Shown here piece by piece: positions 42,652 to 52,058 of a stretch of DNA of 53,271 nt. A model generated the notes under the pieces. The model was given only the letters and a program-made list of their open reading frames with translations. It ran no database searches and was not told the DNA's origin. The stretch covers positions 1-53,271 of the forward strand of contig DKUB01000012.1 of the NCBI GenBank assembly GCA_002490465.1, read 5' to 3'. Within the stretch, counting starts at the first letter, position 1. Every line of letters starts with the position of its first letter. The translations under genes were made by a program, and so were the position numbers. This DNA comes from Lachnoclostridium sp. UBA7215. GTDB taxonomy: Bacteria; Bacillota; Clostridia; Lachnospirales; Lachnospiraceae.

Positions 42652-45030
42652 TTATTTCCGGATATAGTCTATCCACTCCCCGGTCATTTGAATAACCTTG
42701 TCTGATTCTAAAGACGTAACTGCTGATACTAAATGCTCTAACTGTTCTGACAGGGCATCCGGCAATCGGTACTGCGGCAGTCGTCCAGCCATTTCATCCA
42801 TTGTATCGATATCCATCTCTGCCGCTGCTCCCTGAAGCATCCCAAGAACACCTATCAGTTCCGCATTATCCTCTTTCCGGGAAACAAGCTCTTCCGGCTC
42901 TGGCACAAGAGTGCTGAGCCGCTCCCGGAATCCCCGCCACTCCCGCAAAAAAATCGGAGTCATTTGCAGCAAAACTTCCCTGTCCTGTTTTTTTGCCGCA
43001 TCTTCCAATATCTTGGCGCATCCGGACAGAGGAAGAATGCCAATCAGAGCCGCTGACGATTTCATTCCATGCACCTGTACCTGATAGCCGCTGTAATCAT
43101 TATCTGTCTCAGCCTGTGTCAGCAAATTCTCTAATTTATCTGCCTCATTACCTATCATATTATAAAAATCTTCAATCGTGTGCAAGAGTAATTTCTGATT
43201 AGGAAAATGAACTCTGGCAAAATCCCAGTCTATGCCATCAATCACAGGCAACTCTTCCCATTCAGGACTGTCCGGTTCGGAAACAGGCTGTTCCAAAATC
43301 ATGTCCGGCGGGAGCATATCAAGCAGAAGGCTCTCTAATTTATCCGGCATAATCGGCTTAGATAAAAATTCATCAAACCCCTCTGCCAAATACATTTCCC
43401 TTGCCCCGGACACTGCATTAGCCGTGAGCGCTACAACCGGCATGCGGCATAGCCCTTCCTGCTGCAGTTGGTGCAGTGTCTCAATGCCATCCAGCTCCGG
43501 CATCATGTGGTCCAGAAATACTACATCAAAATCCTGCATCCTCATACATTCGATACATGCCCGGCCAGAATCTGCCTGCACAACCTCAATCCGCGATGAC
43601 TTTAACAGACTAACAAAGACTTTCCGGTTCATTTCATTATCGTCGACAACCAAAACCCTCGTCCCTGGCGCATATAAACTTGAGCGGTTATTTTGTGCTG
43701 TAGAACGGCTTCTTAACTGCCCCTTGAAGTCACTAATCGGTGTCTCATCCACAATATCCTGCTCCAGACTAAAGGAAAAGACAGACCCCTTGCCGTATTC
43801 GCTTTCTACATGCAGCTTGCTCCCCATAATTTCCAATATGTGGTATGTAATAGGAAGACCAAGTCCTGTTCCAAGAATATTTCTGTTCTTCTTTTCTTCC
43901 ACACGGCGGAATGCCATAAACAGTTCCGGAATATCCTGTTCTTTAATACCAATCCCGGTATCCCTGACTTCGCAGTGTAAAATTACCTTAAAATCATTTA
44001 CAATTTCCCCCTCAATGACCAGGGTAACTGTCCCCTCTTCCGTATATTTAATCGCATTCGTCAATAAATTTGTCAATACCTGTCGGAGCCTTACATCATC
44101 ACCAAACAGCTCCCTCGGCAGATTATTGTCAATTTCCAGTACAAATCCAAGTCCCTTTTCCTTTGCCGTTATCCACAACATATTGATTAAATCATTCAAA
44201 AACTCGCTTACCAGGTATGTGGTAGAAACAATTTCCATCTTACCGGATTCTATTTTAGAAAAATCCAATACATCATTAATAAGAGATAAAAGCATCCGGC
44301 CGGAACTGTCGATATTGGATGCGTAATCCAGAATATTTTCGTCCCTGCTCTCCCGTAGTATCATTTCGTTCATACCGAGCACGGAATTGATAGGCGTCCG
44401 TATCTCATGAGACATATTGGAAAGAAAATCAGACTTGCTCTGTGTCGCCTGTCTTGCCTCCTGGCATTTTACCTCCAGTATCCGGAGCATATCGTCCATA
44501 CTTTGCTCCTGCTCTTTCATATACCGGTTCTGTGAATTGAACAAGTGGACGACATTGATGCAAATCCACTGAACGGAAAATACACAGACCATACCAATAA
44601 TATGCTCACTTGTGATTTTTTCCACGTTTAAGCCCATGGCAGATAAAACTCCCAAAAAACTAAACACGAGCATCATAACGATAGTCTGAAAATAATACAG
44701 GCCTTTATCCAGAAAAACAACATTCAAAAAGCTTTTCACAAATAACAGAAAAAGAAGAATGCTGATATTTCCAAAAACATAAGCACAATACATGCTGACA
44801 AATACAAAGCAGACACTCTGTATTTTCTCATACAAGATTGGCTTTTGGTCAAAAACATGCCTGACCATTATTAAAAACAGAAGCGTAACTGCCATAAAAA
44901 TGCAGCATAGAACATATGGCACGAAAGAATGCCCGGGATTGTAATATCCCTTTACTGCCGCTGTGATACATATAGCCAGATAAAATAAAAAGGAGGTAAA
45001 TCTGCCGTTTGTTAAAAAATTCTGCCTCAT
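42652..45030 (-). CDS. hybrid sensor histidine kinase with receiver and Hpt domains
   Basis: 792 residues. Six membrane helices in the first 165 residues; HisKA with SNMSHEIRTP (His208); HATPase with NLLTNAIKYT (N box), VRDTGIGI (G1) and GTGLGLPIT (G2); receiver with VVDDNE (463-464), Asp507 in FLDHMMPELDG, Thr536 and Lys558; C-terminal Hpt with HGMKSSAALIG (His654). All four phosphorelay parts are in place. The stimulus is unknown; the sensor appears to be the membrane domain itself. The start overlaps the stop of the DegV-kinase fusion gene as ATGA, so the two are translationally coupled. Confidence 0.95.
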   Translation of the reverse strand: MRQNFLTNGRFTSFLFYLAICITAAVKGYYNPGHSFVPYVLCCIFMAVTLLFLIMVRHVFDQKPILYEKIQSVCFVFVSMYCAYVFGNISILLFLLFVKSFLNVVFLDKGLYYFQTIVMMLVFSFLGVLSAMGLNVEKITSEHIIGMVCVFSVQWICINVVHLFNSQNRYMKEQEQSMDDMLRILEVKCQEARQATQSKSDFLSNMSHEIRTPINSVLGMNEMILRESRDENILDYASNIDSSGRMLLSLINDVLDFSKIESGKMEIVSTTYLVSEFLNDLINMLWITAKEKGLGFVLEIDNNLPRELFGDDVRLRQVLTNLLTNAIKYTEEGTVTLVIEGEIVNDFKVILHCEVRDTGIGIKEQDIPELFMAFRRVEEKKNRNILGTGLGLPITYHILEIMGSKLHVESEYGKGSVFSFSLEQDIVDETPISDFKGQLRSRSTAQNNRSSLYAPGTRVLVVDDNEMNRKVFVSLLKSSRIEVVQADSGRACIECMRMQDFDVVFLDHMMPELDGIETLHQLQQEGLCRMPVVALTANAVSGAREMYLAEGFDEFLSKPIMPDKLESLLLDMLPPDMILEQPVSEPDSPEWEELPVIDGIDWDFARVHFPNQKLLLHTIEDFYNMIGNEADKLENLLTQAETDNDYSGYQVQVHGMKSSAALIGILPLSGCAKILEDAAKKQDREVLLQMTPIFLREWRGFRERLSTLVPEPEELVSRKEDNAELIGVLGMLQGAAAEMDIDTMDEMAGRLPQYRLPDALSEQLEHLVSAVTSLESDKVIQMTGEWIDYIRK

Positions 45031-46832
45031 ACACTCACCCCTCTCGGAACAACAAGATGCAGCCCTTTAGGGACAATTTCCAATGTCCATTCCATTGCAC
45101 ATTCCACAAGCTCCCCATCCTGGTTCCCTGCAAGCGGTTCCCCGTCCAGACTGGCAATGCGCACTTGCCTCCATGTACCTGTGTCTGCTTTCCGCATTAC
45201 CTTGTCAAACTGCCTTTTTTGCAGTAAGTGCAACAGGTAAAGAAGAGATATCCTGCTTTTTAATGGCGCAAGAACAAAATCCCCCCTGCCATCCCGCAAA
45301 TCCGGTTCCTCCGAAAAATATACATTACCACCGATTGCACAGCCATTGCCAAAAATCATCTCCATAAACGATCCCGTTATCTCATTTCCGTCAACATATA
45401 TGGCGACTCTTCTCCCCTTGCCCGCAAGCAATGTGCGGATGAGTGAGAGCGTATAAGGCAGCTGTTTGCCAAGCTGTGTAATTCCCCGATACTGATTCAT
45501 GGCAATCATGACCTCTGTATCCAGCCCGGCCGAAAAACTGTTCAGACAGATTCCGTGATTGGTACGGATATAATCCACATCAACTACCTCTCCATGAATT
45601 AATTCTTCTATATTTGAAAAAACACTGGCGTCTGTACCAAATACTTTTAATATGTCATTGGAAAGACCACAGGGATAAAAGGCAATTTCGGCATCATCAA
45701 GCTTATCAAAGGCATTTAACATATTTCTAAGGGTACCCGAACCACCGCAGCAGTAAAAACGGATTTTTTCACCAAGAAACAGCTCCCGTACCTGACGGAC
45801 AATCGCCGCCTCATACCCCGCATATCTCGAGCTGAAAATATAATAGGTAATCCCTTCTATATGCTGAAGCTTTTTGCGCAGTTCCCCCGCAAAATTTTCC
45901 ATCCCTGCCACAGGATTTACAATAAATACGTGTGTTATCTTCTCCCGGCTCACCAGTTTCCGCCGATGTTCTCCATAATAAAAAAGGGCGAGTGTCCCCG
46001 GACCGGAATGAGCCCCGATTACCGGGTCAAGAATCTGTATCCGAACATCCTTTACGCCCATTTCCCTTTTTACCTGTTCCGCCATATACCTTGCATCTTC
46101 CTCACAGTCACCATGGCTGATACAGACAATCTGCCGCTCAGGTTTTAAAGCATATTCCCTCATATGGTTGACAAGAGCGTCTAACGATTTCTTCCGTCCT
46201 CTGGCCTTACCGATCTCAACAAGCCTGCCCTGCGCATCCATATGCATAATTGGCTTAATCCCAAGAGTAGAACCAAGTACTGCTGTAGCAGCCGATATAC
46301 GCCCACCCCGCCGCAGAAAAAACAAATCATCAACTGTAAATTCATGGCAGATATACATGCGGTTATCCATTGCCCAACGGTATACTTCATCAATGGTTGC
46401 ACCCTTTTCCCGTTCCATTACCGCATACTGGATTAACAGTCCCTCCCCGAGAGCAGCTCCAAGAGAATCTACGGCATATATCTGACGTTCCGGATATTCT
46501 CCCTGAAGACGAATCAGTGCATTATGCACCATGTTGAATGTCTCCGACAGCTCCGAAGAAAAACCAATATATAAAATATCCTGTCCTCTTTTCAGAATCG
46601 GTTTGCACAAATCATAGGCATCCTGTTCGGATACCTCAGAAGTCGTTATATTTTTTCTTTCGCGCATCATTTCATAAAATTCTTTAAAATGAAATTCACG
46701 GCTCTTTTCAAACCCCCTGCACTTGACTCCGTCTATGTAATAGGATAATGAAAGAACATAAATATTATATTTATCAATAATATCCTCTGTCAAATTCGCA
46801 CAGGAATCTGTCAAAATAATAAATGTCTCCAT
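45027..46832 (-). CDS. DegV - diacylglycerol kinase-like fusion protein
   Basis: 601 residues. Residues 1-290 are a DegV/FakB fatty acid-binding domain (FIILTDSCANLTEDI, TTSEVSEQDAY, YIGFSSELSETFN, YAVDSLGAALGEG, FLRRGGRIS, IGAHSGPGT). Residues 298-601 are a DAGK/YegS-type lipid kinase domain: IVNPVAG (304-310), CCGGSGTLRNML (361-372), PCGLSNDIL (387-395) and EEPDLRDGRGDFVLAP. The GGDGT nucleotide motif reads GGSGT, with Ser in place of Asp, so catalysis may be changed. DegV normally presents fatty acid to the unrelated FakA kinase. Here binding and kinase-like parts are joined. It heads an operon with a sensor kinase and response regulator. No membrane helix is seen. Confidence 0.9.
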   Translation of the reverse strand: METFIILTDSCANLTEDIIDKYNIYVLSLSYYIDGVKCRGFEKSREFHFKEFYEMMRERKNITTSEVSEQDAYDLCKPILKRGQDILYIGFSSELSETFNMVHNALIRLQGEYPERQIYAVDSLGAALGEGLLIQYAVMEREKGATIDEVYRWAMDNRMYICHEFTVDDLFFLRRGGRISAATAVLGSTLGIKPIMHMDAQGRLVEIGKARGRKKSLDALVNHMREYALKPERQIVCISHGDCEEDARYMAEQVKREMGVKDVRIQILDPVIGAHSGPGTLALFYYGEHRRKLVSREKITHVFIVNPVAGMENFAGELRKKLQHIEGITYYIFSSRYAGYEAAIVRQVRELFLGEKIRFYCCGGSGTLRNMLNAFDKLDDAEIAFYPCGLSNDILKVFGTDASVFSNIEELIHGEVVDVDYIRTNHGICLNSFSAGLDTEVMIAMNQYRGITQLGKQLPYTLSLIRTLLAGKGRRVAIYVDGNEITGSFMEMIFGNGCAIGGNVYFSEEPDLRDGRGDFVLAPLKSRISLLYLLHLLQKRQFDKVMRKADTGTWRQVRIASLDGEPLAGNQDGELVECAMEWTLEIVPKGLHLVVPRGVSV

Positions 46833-46915
46833 ATTTGTCCAATCCTCTCTTGACTCCCTTTGCGTCTACAATCTTATCACAGGGCACTTCTATTTGTCTA
46901 TCCTAATCGCATAAG

Positions 46916-47902
46916 ATGTTAATAAAAAAGAGTTTTCTTATGGTATTTTGCTCGCTTTTACTTCTCGCACTTTTACTGTTTTTCCCCAATATAGCCATCG
47001 ACGGAAGCCGTTACGGGGCTTCTCTCTGGCTGACTGAACTCCTCCCCACCCTTCTTCCCTATTTTATTGCGGTGCGCCTGTTTCAATACTGCCTTCCCCA
47101 TGCCGCAAATAAACGAATCTTTCTTTTTACCGGCCTTTTGTGCGGTTATCCGGTCGGGGCATCTCTTGTTGCCAGGCAATACAGTCAGAATCTTCTCTCA
47201 AAAAAATCTGCCTATTTTTATTTAGGGCTTGTCAACAATCCCAGCCCTATGTTTATCATGGCCTACTGCGGAAACCGCGTTCTTGGCTTGTCCCAGACAC
47301 TGTCTGCTGTGCTTTTTATACTGCTGCTCATTTCCTCCCTGGTCGGAAGTCTTATGTTCCGTGCCCTGTATTCGTTTGTGTCCCAGCGGTTTTTAAAAAG
47401 TACAACCGCACAGAAAACACTCTCAACCATTTCCCGTGTAACCCCGTCCCCTGCTAAGGAGCAGAGCAAATATGCATCTGCTTCCGAAGTATTGGATTCC
47501 ATAATTATTGACAGTTTCCGGGTTATGTTGACGGTCGGTGGCTATGTTATTTTATTTTCTATTTTAGGGCAGCTATTTCATACCATTTCCTGTGGAAATT
47601 TTTCCTGTGGAAATTTTTCCTGTGGAAATCTTTCCTCAGGAAACTCCATTGTCTCCCTGCTTGGAAGCGGTCTTTTGGAAATCAGCAACGGTGCTTCCTA
47701 CCTAAAAGCAGCAACTCTGTCACCTCTTTACAAAAGAGCCCTTATGCTGGCCATTTTATCCTTTGGCGGCCTCTCGGCAGCATTCCAGACAAGTAGTATC
47801 ATAACCAGAGCAGAGCTCTCACTAATTCCCTATTTAATTAATAAGGCACTAAACGGCCTGATTGCCGGCATGATAGCCTTACTGGTGTTTCGCATTCTCT
47901 AA
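46916..47902 (+). CDS. YlbJ-like sporulation membrane protein
   Basis: 328 residues with about eight membrane helices and the YlbJ pattern: LTELLPTLLPYFIAVRLF, GLLCGYPVGASLVA, LVNNPSPMFI and LSFGGLSAAFQTSSI, where Gly-rich paired motifs mark the nucleoside-recognition (Gate-like) domain. YlbJ homologues are needed for normal spore formation in Bacillus. No good ribosome binding site precedes the ATG. A loop at about residues 224-243 consists of repeated SCGNF units encoded by 15-bp tandem repeats. It overlaps the next gene tail to tail by 24 bases. Confidence 0.82.
   Translation: MLIKKSFLMVFCSLLLLALLLFFPNIAIDGSRYGASLWLTELLPTLLPYFIAVRLFQYCLPHAANKRIFLFTGLLCGYPVGASLVARQYSQNLLSKKSAYFYLGLVNNPSPMFIMAYCGNRVLGLSQTLSAVLFILLLISSLVGSLMFRALYSFVSQRFLKSTTAQKTLSTISRVTPSPAKEQSKYASASEVLDSIIIDSFRVMLTVGGYVILFSILGQLFHTISCGNFSCGNFSCGNLSSGNSIVSLLGSGLLEISNGASYLKAATLSPLYKRALMLAILSFGGLSAAFQTSSIITRAELSLIPYLINKALNGLIAGMIALLVFRIL
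47586..47645. repeat. four 15-bp in-frame tandem units in ylbJ-like gene
   Basis: TTTCCTGTGGAAATT occurs exactly at 47586-47600 and 47601-47615, with one change at 47616-47630 and a diverged unit at 47631-47645. The unit encodes F-S-C-G-N. Its core CTGTGGAA is near-palindromic with TTTCC/GGAAA ends. Confidence 0.9.
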
Positions 47903-48565
47903 AAACGCATCCTCAGATACATGAAACTCTTCATCTATGCCAGCTGCCGCTTCTTTTGCCGCCTCACCGGAGCTGCTTTGTTCAACCTGCGTTTTCATCT
48001 TATTCGCATACTTTTCCGGCTCAAGCTGGCTCATTAACTCTTCCTGATTATTTCTCATAACCTGAAGGCTGTTTTTTAGAGCACTGACTAACATGCGCTG
48101 TTTATTTTCTGTTTCCCGCAGAGACTGTTCAACGTTTTGTTTTGCCTCCGCCAACAGGTCATTCGTATACATCAAAGCGGCACGATGCATCTGATCACTC
48201 TCTTCCTGTGCTGCATTCACCAGACGCTGCGCCTCTTCTGTAGCCTGTTTCATTATCTCCTCAGCTCTTTGATATGCCGTCTGGACAATTTCATGCTGAT
48301 CGAGAATCTGCGCTGTCTGCTGGCGGGCCTGTGAAACCATATCCTCAGCCTGCTGCTGCGCTTCATTTAAAATTCCGTCACGATTTGTTATTATTTTCTG
48401 ATATCGTTTAATCTCATCCGGTGCACACATCCGCAGTTCATCCAAAAGATCATACAATTCTCCACGCTCCACCACAGCTTTTGTCGGATAGAGCTTAGAA
48501 GGCTTGCAGCTCTCCACGTAATCGTAAATCTCATCAATTGCTTTTTCAATTCTTGAAGGGTTCAT
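47879..48565 (-). CDS. coiled-coil protein (V-ATPase E / DivIVA-like helical)
   Basis: 228 residues. A short N-terminal domain (MNPSRIEKAIDEIYDYVESCK, YDLLDELRMCAPDEIKRY) leads into a long Ala/Gln/Glu-rich helix (about 70-185) predicted as a coiled coil, then an acidic tail. Such genes are often labelled ATPase or cell-division initiation protein; no ATP-binding motif is seen. AAGGAG precedes the ATG. It lies downstream of rsmD, a place where clostridial relatives have such a protein near ylbJ and coaD. Confidence 0.75.
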   Translation of the reverse strand: MNPSRIEKAIDEIYDYVESCKPSKLYPTKAVVERGELYDLLDELRMCAPDEIKRYQKIITNRDGILNEAQQQAEDMVSQARQQTAQILDQHEIVQTAYQRAEEIMKQATEEAQRLVNAAQEESDQMHRAALMYTNDLLAEAKQNVEQSLRETENKQRMLVSALKNSLQVMRNNQEELMSQLEPEKYANKMKTQVEQSSSGEAAKEAAAGIDEEFHVSEDAFLENAKHQ

Positions 48566-48598
48566 TTAAAATCTCCTTTTCCTGTGACAATATCACTA

Positions 48599-49159
48599 TT
48601 ATCCCCCACGTACCCGCAGGAATATATGCTGGTTTGTTTTATATTCTTTTATCTTCCATATATCATAAAATGTATTATCTACATAATCCGGCTTTGTTTC
48701 CCGCGAAGACTCAAAGATTACCAGACTCCCCGGCCGGACTACAGAGGAATGGGAAAGAATTTCTGCTATTTTGGGTTCAAATCCCGATTTGTACGGCGGA
48801 TCTGCAAAAACAATATCAAAAACCTGTCCCATTTTTGACAGCTTCGTTATCGCATATGTCACTTCAATAGGAAGTACCGTTGCCTGTCCCTGAAGTTTTG
48901 TCTTGGCAAGATTTGTTTTAATACACGAAACCGGTTCCCGGCCAAACTCTACGAACACGGCATGCTCTGCCCCCCGGCTGAGAGCTTCAATGCCAATCGC
49001 CCCGCTCCCACTGAACAAATCAAGAAAACGGCTTCCCGGCACTTCTTCCTGAATTACATTAAATAATGTTTCTTTTGTTCGATCTGTGGTTGGACGGGTA
49101 TTTTTCCCCTGAGGGGTCACCAGAGGCAGCCGCCTCGCTTTCCCTGCAATTACTCTCAT
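48599..49159 (-). CDS. rsmD: 16S rRNA (guanine(966)-N(2))-methyltransferase
   Basis: 186 residues. MRVIAGKARRLPL start, RPTTDRTKETLFN, SAM-binding FLDLFSGSGAIGIEALSRGA and catalytic ADPPY are diagnostic. It methylates G966 of 16S rRNA. The start at 49159 is preferred over the ATG at 49171, because GGGGGACGG lies between them. It follows recG by about 106 bases. The usual downstream coaD is absent here. Confidence 0.95.
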   Translation of the reverse strand: MRVIAGKARRLPLVTPQGKNTRPTTDRTKETLFNVIQEEVPGSRFLDLFSGSGAIGIEALSRGAEHAVFVEFGREPVSCIKTNLAKTKLQGQATVLPIEVTYAITKLSKMGQVFDIVFADPPYKSGFEPKIAEILSHSSVVRPGSLVIFESSRETKPDYVDNTFYDIWKIKEYKTNQHIFLRVRGG

Positions 49160-49265
49160 TCCGTCCCCCATTTCCGCATTTGTCTACACTTATTTCTATT
49201 GTATATGATACAGGCTGATTTTTCAAGCCCTTTTCACACACAATCAGGACAATACCTTTGGCGCC

Positions 49266-51302
49266 CTATAATGTCACCTGTCCCAGAAAATGTTCGATTC
49301 TGTTCTTTAACTTTTTATTTTTCTTATACATCAGGGCAGCCTCATCCTCTGTGAAAGTTCCCGCCTCTTCTCCTGCTTTCTTCAACAGCGCCGCATCCTC
49401 ATATATATCAGCCAGAACAAAGACATTTTCCCCACTCTGGCGTATTCCGAACAAATCTCCCTGCCCCCGGAGTTTTAAATCCTCTTTCGCAATATAAAAA
49501 CCATCATTGGAACCAGCAAGAATCTGCAGCCGCTCCTCACTGTCTTTCGCTGCGCGGCCTGTCATAAAAATGCAGTACGATTGTTCCGCACCGCGCCCGA
49601 CGCGCCCTCTGAGCTGATGCAGCTGGGCCAAGCCAAACCGCTCGGCATTTTCAACCATCATCACCGTTGCGTTCGGCACGTCAATCCCCACTTCAATTAC
49701 CGTTGTCGATATGAGAATATCAATTTCCCCATTGGAAAATCTCTCCATAATCTCGTCTTTTTCCTTTGGTTTCATCCGTCCGTGAAGACTGGCAATTCTT
49801 ATATCGGACGGGAAAATCTCTTTCAGCTCCTCGGTATAAATCGTTACATTTTCCAGTTCCATCTCTTCTTTTTCTTCTACCATCGGACATATAATATAAG
49901 CTTGTCTGCCAAGCTTTATCTGTTCATGAATAAACCGGTACGCATTGGGGCGGTAATCCGTATCGACAACACAATTTTTAATAGGAAGGCGGTTTGACGG
50001 ACACTCGTCTACAACGGACAAATCCATATCCCCATACAGAATAAGTGCCAGCGTTCTCGGAATAGGCGTCGCACTCATAGCAAGAACATGCGGTTCCTGC
50101 CCTTTCTGATACAGGTTCTCCCGCTGTTTCACCCCAAAGCGGTGCTGTTCATCCGTAATTACCAGAGCCAGTTTTGCAAATGTTACATTTTCCTGAATAA
50201 CGGCATGAGTGCCGACAACAATATCCCACTCCCCGGAAGCAATTTTTTCTCTTCCCTCCCGCTTCTGTGCTGCTGTCTGCGAGCCGGTCAGAATACCGAT
50301 TTTTATCCCTTCCTCTGCAAGATAATCACATAACACCCGGTAATGCTGGTTCGCAAGCACTTCTGTTGGTACCATAAATGCCCCCTGTCCTCCGCAGAGC
50401 ACTGTCTGGTACAGTGCAAGTACAGCAACAATTGTCTTTCCTGACCCGACATCCCCCTGCACTAACCGGTTCATGCCAAAACCACTTTGTAAATCCTCTT
50501 TTATCTCTCCATATACCCGCCGCTGCGCGCCAGTCAACGTAAAGGGTAGCCTTTTTATCAGCAATTCCACCTTCTCCTGCTCCGTTATAACAAACATGCT
50601 TTTTTTTCTTCCGCTCTTTTTTATATAAGAGATGACCAGAGAATAAAAAAACAGTTCATCAAATACAAGGCGTTTTCTTGCCTCAAGAAGCTCCTGCTGA
50701 TTGGATGGAAAATGTATATGCGAAAGAGCTTTCTTATAGCCAGTCAGCTGCTGGCGTTTCCGTATTTCTGACGGCAGATACTCCTCTAAATCCTCTGTAT
50801 TGGCAAGCGAGTATTCCACTGCTTTTATAATGGCATTGTTTGTTATCCCTGCTGTCAAGGGATAAACAGGACGAAGTTTTCCCACCTGTCGGTAAAACTC
50901 TTCCCGCCCAAATATCTTTGGCTGCTCTAATACAAGCCTGTCCCGCTTTTTCTGGATTTTCCCTCTCAAGATATAACGTGTTCCCATTTTCAGGCTGTTT
51001 CTCAAAAATGGCATATTATACCACGTGACAGGAACAATCCCCGTTCTGTCCTGCAGAGAGACCGACAGGATTTTCAGCCCCCCCCTTGTCTTCATTTCCG
51101 GTCTCCTGGCAAGTGTTCCCTCTAACGCCACAATTTCTCCCTCCCGAATGGAAGTAATCGTCTGAATCGGAGAAAAGATATCATAATCTCTCGGATAGTG
51201 CTCCAGCAAATCCCCCACCGTGTAGATATTTAATTTGTTCAGATACTTTTCTGCCTTCTCCCCAACTCCTTTTATACTGCGGACAGAATCTGTTGTGTAC
51301 AT
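49266..51302 (-). CDS. recG: ATP-dependent DNA helicase RecG
   Basis: 678 residues. N-terminal helix-hairpin-helix/wedge OB region (SIKGVGEKAEKYLNKL, IVALEGTLARRPEMK), helicase core with Walker A QGDVGSGKTIVAV, DEQH box ITDEQHRFG, motif III MSATPIPRTLAL and motif VI QLHQLRGRVGRG, then the C-terminal RecG segment. It remodels stalled forks and branched DNA. AGGGGG precedes the ATG. Confidence 0.97.
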   Translation of the reverse strand: MYTTDSVRSIKGVGEKAEKYLNKLNIYTVGDLLEHYPRDYDIFSPIQTITSIREGEIVALEGTLARRPEMKTRGGLKILSVSLQDRTGIVPVTWYNMPFLRNSLKMGTRYILRGKIQKKRDRLVLEQPKIFGREEFYRQVGKLRPVYPLTAGITNNAIIKAVEYSLANTEDLEEYLPSEIRKRQQLTGYKKALSHIHFPSNQQELLEARKRLVFDELFFYSLVISYIKKSGRKKSMFVITEQEKVELLIKRLPFTLTGAQRRVYGEIKEDLQSGFGMNRLVQGDVGSGKTIVAVLALYQTVLCGGQGAFMVPTEVLANQHYRVLCDYLAEEGIKIGILTGSQTAAQKREGREKIASGEWDIVVGTHAVIQENVTFAKLALVITDEQHRFGVKQRENLYQKGQEPHVLAMSATPIPRTLALILYGDMDLSVVDECPSNRLPIKNCVVDTDYRPNAYRFIHEQIKLGRQAYIICPMVEEKEEMELENVTIYTEELKEIFPSDIRIASLHGRMKPKEKDEIMERFSNGEIDILISTTVIEVGIDVPNATVMMVENAERFGLAQLHQLRGRVGRGAEQSYCIFMTGRAAKDSEERLQILAGSNDGFYIAKEDLKLRGQGDLFGIRQSGENVFVLADIYEDAALLKKAGEEAGTFTEDEAALMYKKNKKLKNRIEHFLGQVTL

Positions 51303-51338
51303 CTTTTTCCCCCTGCTGCTAATAGCAAATACCCTCTA

Positions 51339-52043
51339 TCAATTTTTCCACTCGGCAAGAAAATAAGGCACCCCTGCCTTGTCCATAAATACGGTATAAA
51401 AAGAGTTCTCCTTCTTCCCCGTATGAATATAAAGCACATCCCCCAGACGTGCCGCATTGCGAAATTCTGCCTGTAATTCCCTGACGGCAAAGTTTTCCGG
51501 CAGCACATTAACGGCCAGACGGACATACTGTCCATTGTTCATATGGTCGTTTGTGTCAAGATAATTCTGGCATACCGTTACTGTCTGCGTGAGTTCAAGA
51601 TCCTCCGGATGCGAAACCTTACGTGATGTATAATCCATATCATACGGGGGATTATGCTGATAATAGGCCTTTTCCTCCTCTGGAATACGCACCGGCTTAT
51701 TGTTCTCCTGGTCGTAGAAAAACCATACCGAATCGCCGCAGGCATACACCTCCCCCTCCATGGATTCCAAAACAACATTCCGGAAACTAAATACCCCCTT
51801 CGCCTTGTAGGGCCATGTAGAGACAAAATATTCCTCACCAATTTCCGGCAAACAATGAATCTGAATATGCCACGAACTTACCAGCCATGCACGGTGTTCC
51901 TTTTTTAAATCCAGACAGGAGCGCCCCACCTCTGAGCAGTGAAACATGCAGGCATCCTGCATAACATCTACAATCTGCGATACACCAATTGTCCCTCTCT
52001 GGTCAGCCTGGCTGTAAGAGACACGGTTTTTGTATTTGTACAT
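51339..52043 (-). CDS. acyl-ACP thioesterase
   Basis: 234 residues, two hot-dog folds as in bacterial acyl-ACP thioesterases. N-terminal SYSQADQRGTIGVSQIVDVMQD and the active-site stretch LDTNDHMNNGQYVRLA (Asp, Asn, His) match the family. It frees fatty acids from acyl carrier protein. GGGAGG lies before the ATG. Upstream of recG by 36 bases. In an anaerobe with a DegV-kinase fusion and a second DegV close by, free fatty acids could feed those proteins (inference). Confidence 0.92.
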   Translation of the reverse strand: MYKYKNRVSYSQADQRGTIGVSQIVDVMQDACMFHCSEVGRSCLDLKKEHRAWLVSSWHIQIHCLPEIGEEYFVSTWPYKAKGVFSFRNVVLESMEGEVYACGDSVWFFYDQENNKPVRIPEEEKAYYQHNPPYDMDYTSRKVSHPEDLELTQTVTVCQNYLDTNDHMNNGQYVRLAVNVLPENFAVRELQAEFRNAARLGDVLYIHTGKKENSFYTVFMDKAGVPYFLAEWKN

Positions 52044-52058
52044 AGTTACCTCCCTGTA

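Noticed and set aside
43232..44326. 364-aa plus-strand open frame opposite the hybrid kinase
   Set aside because: Antisense shadow; Ser-rich low-complexity translation, while the minus strand carries all kinase motifs.
47586..47645. CRISPR-like repeat array
   Set aside because: Units are 15 bp, contiguous without spacers, and in frame within a coding gene; no cas genes are present anywhere in the window.
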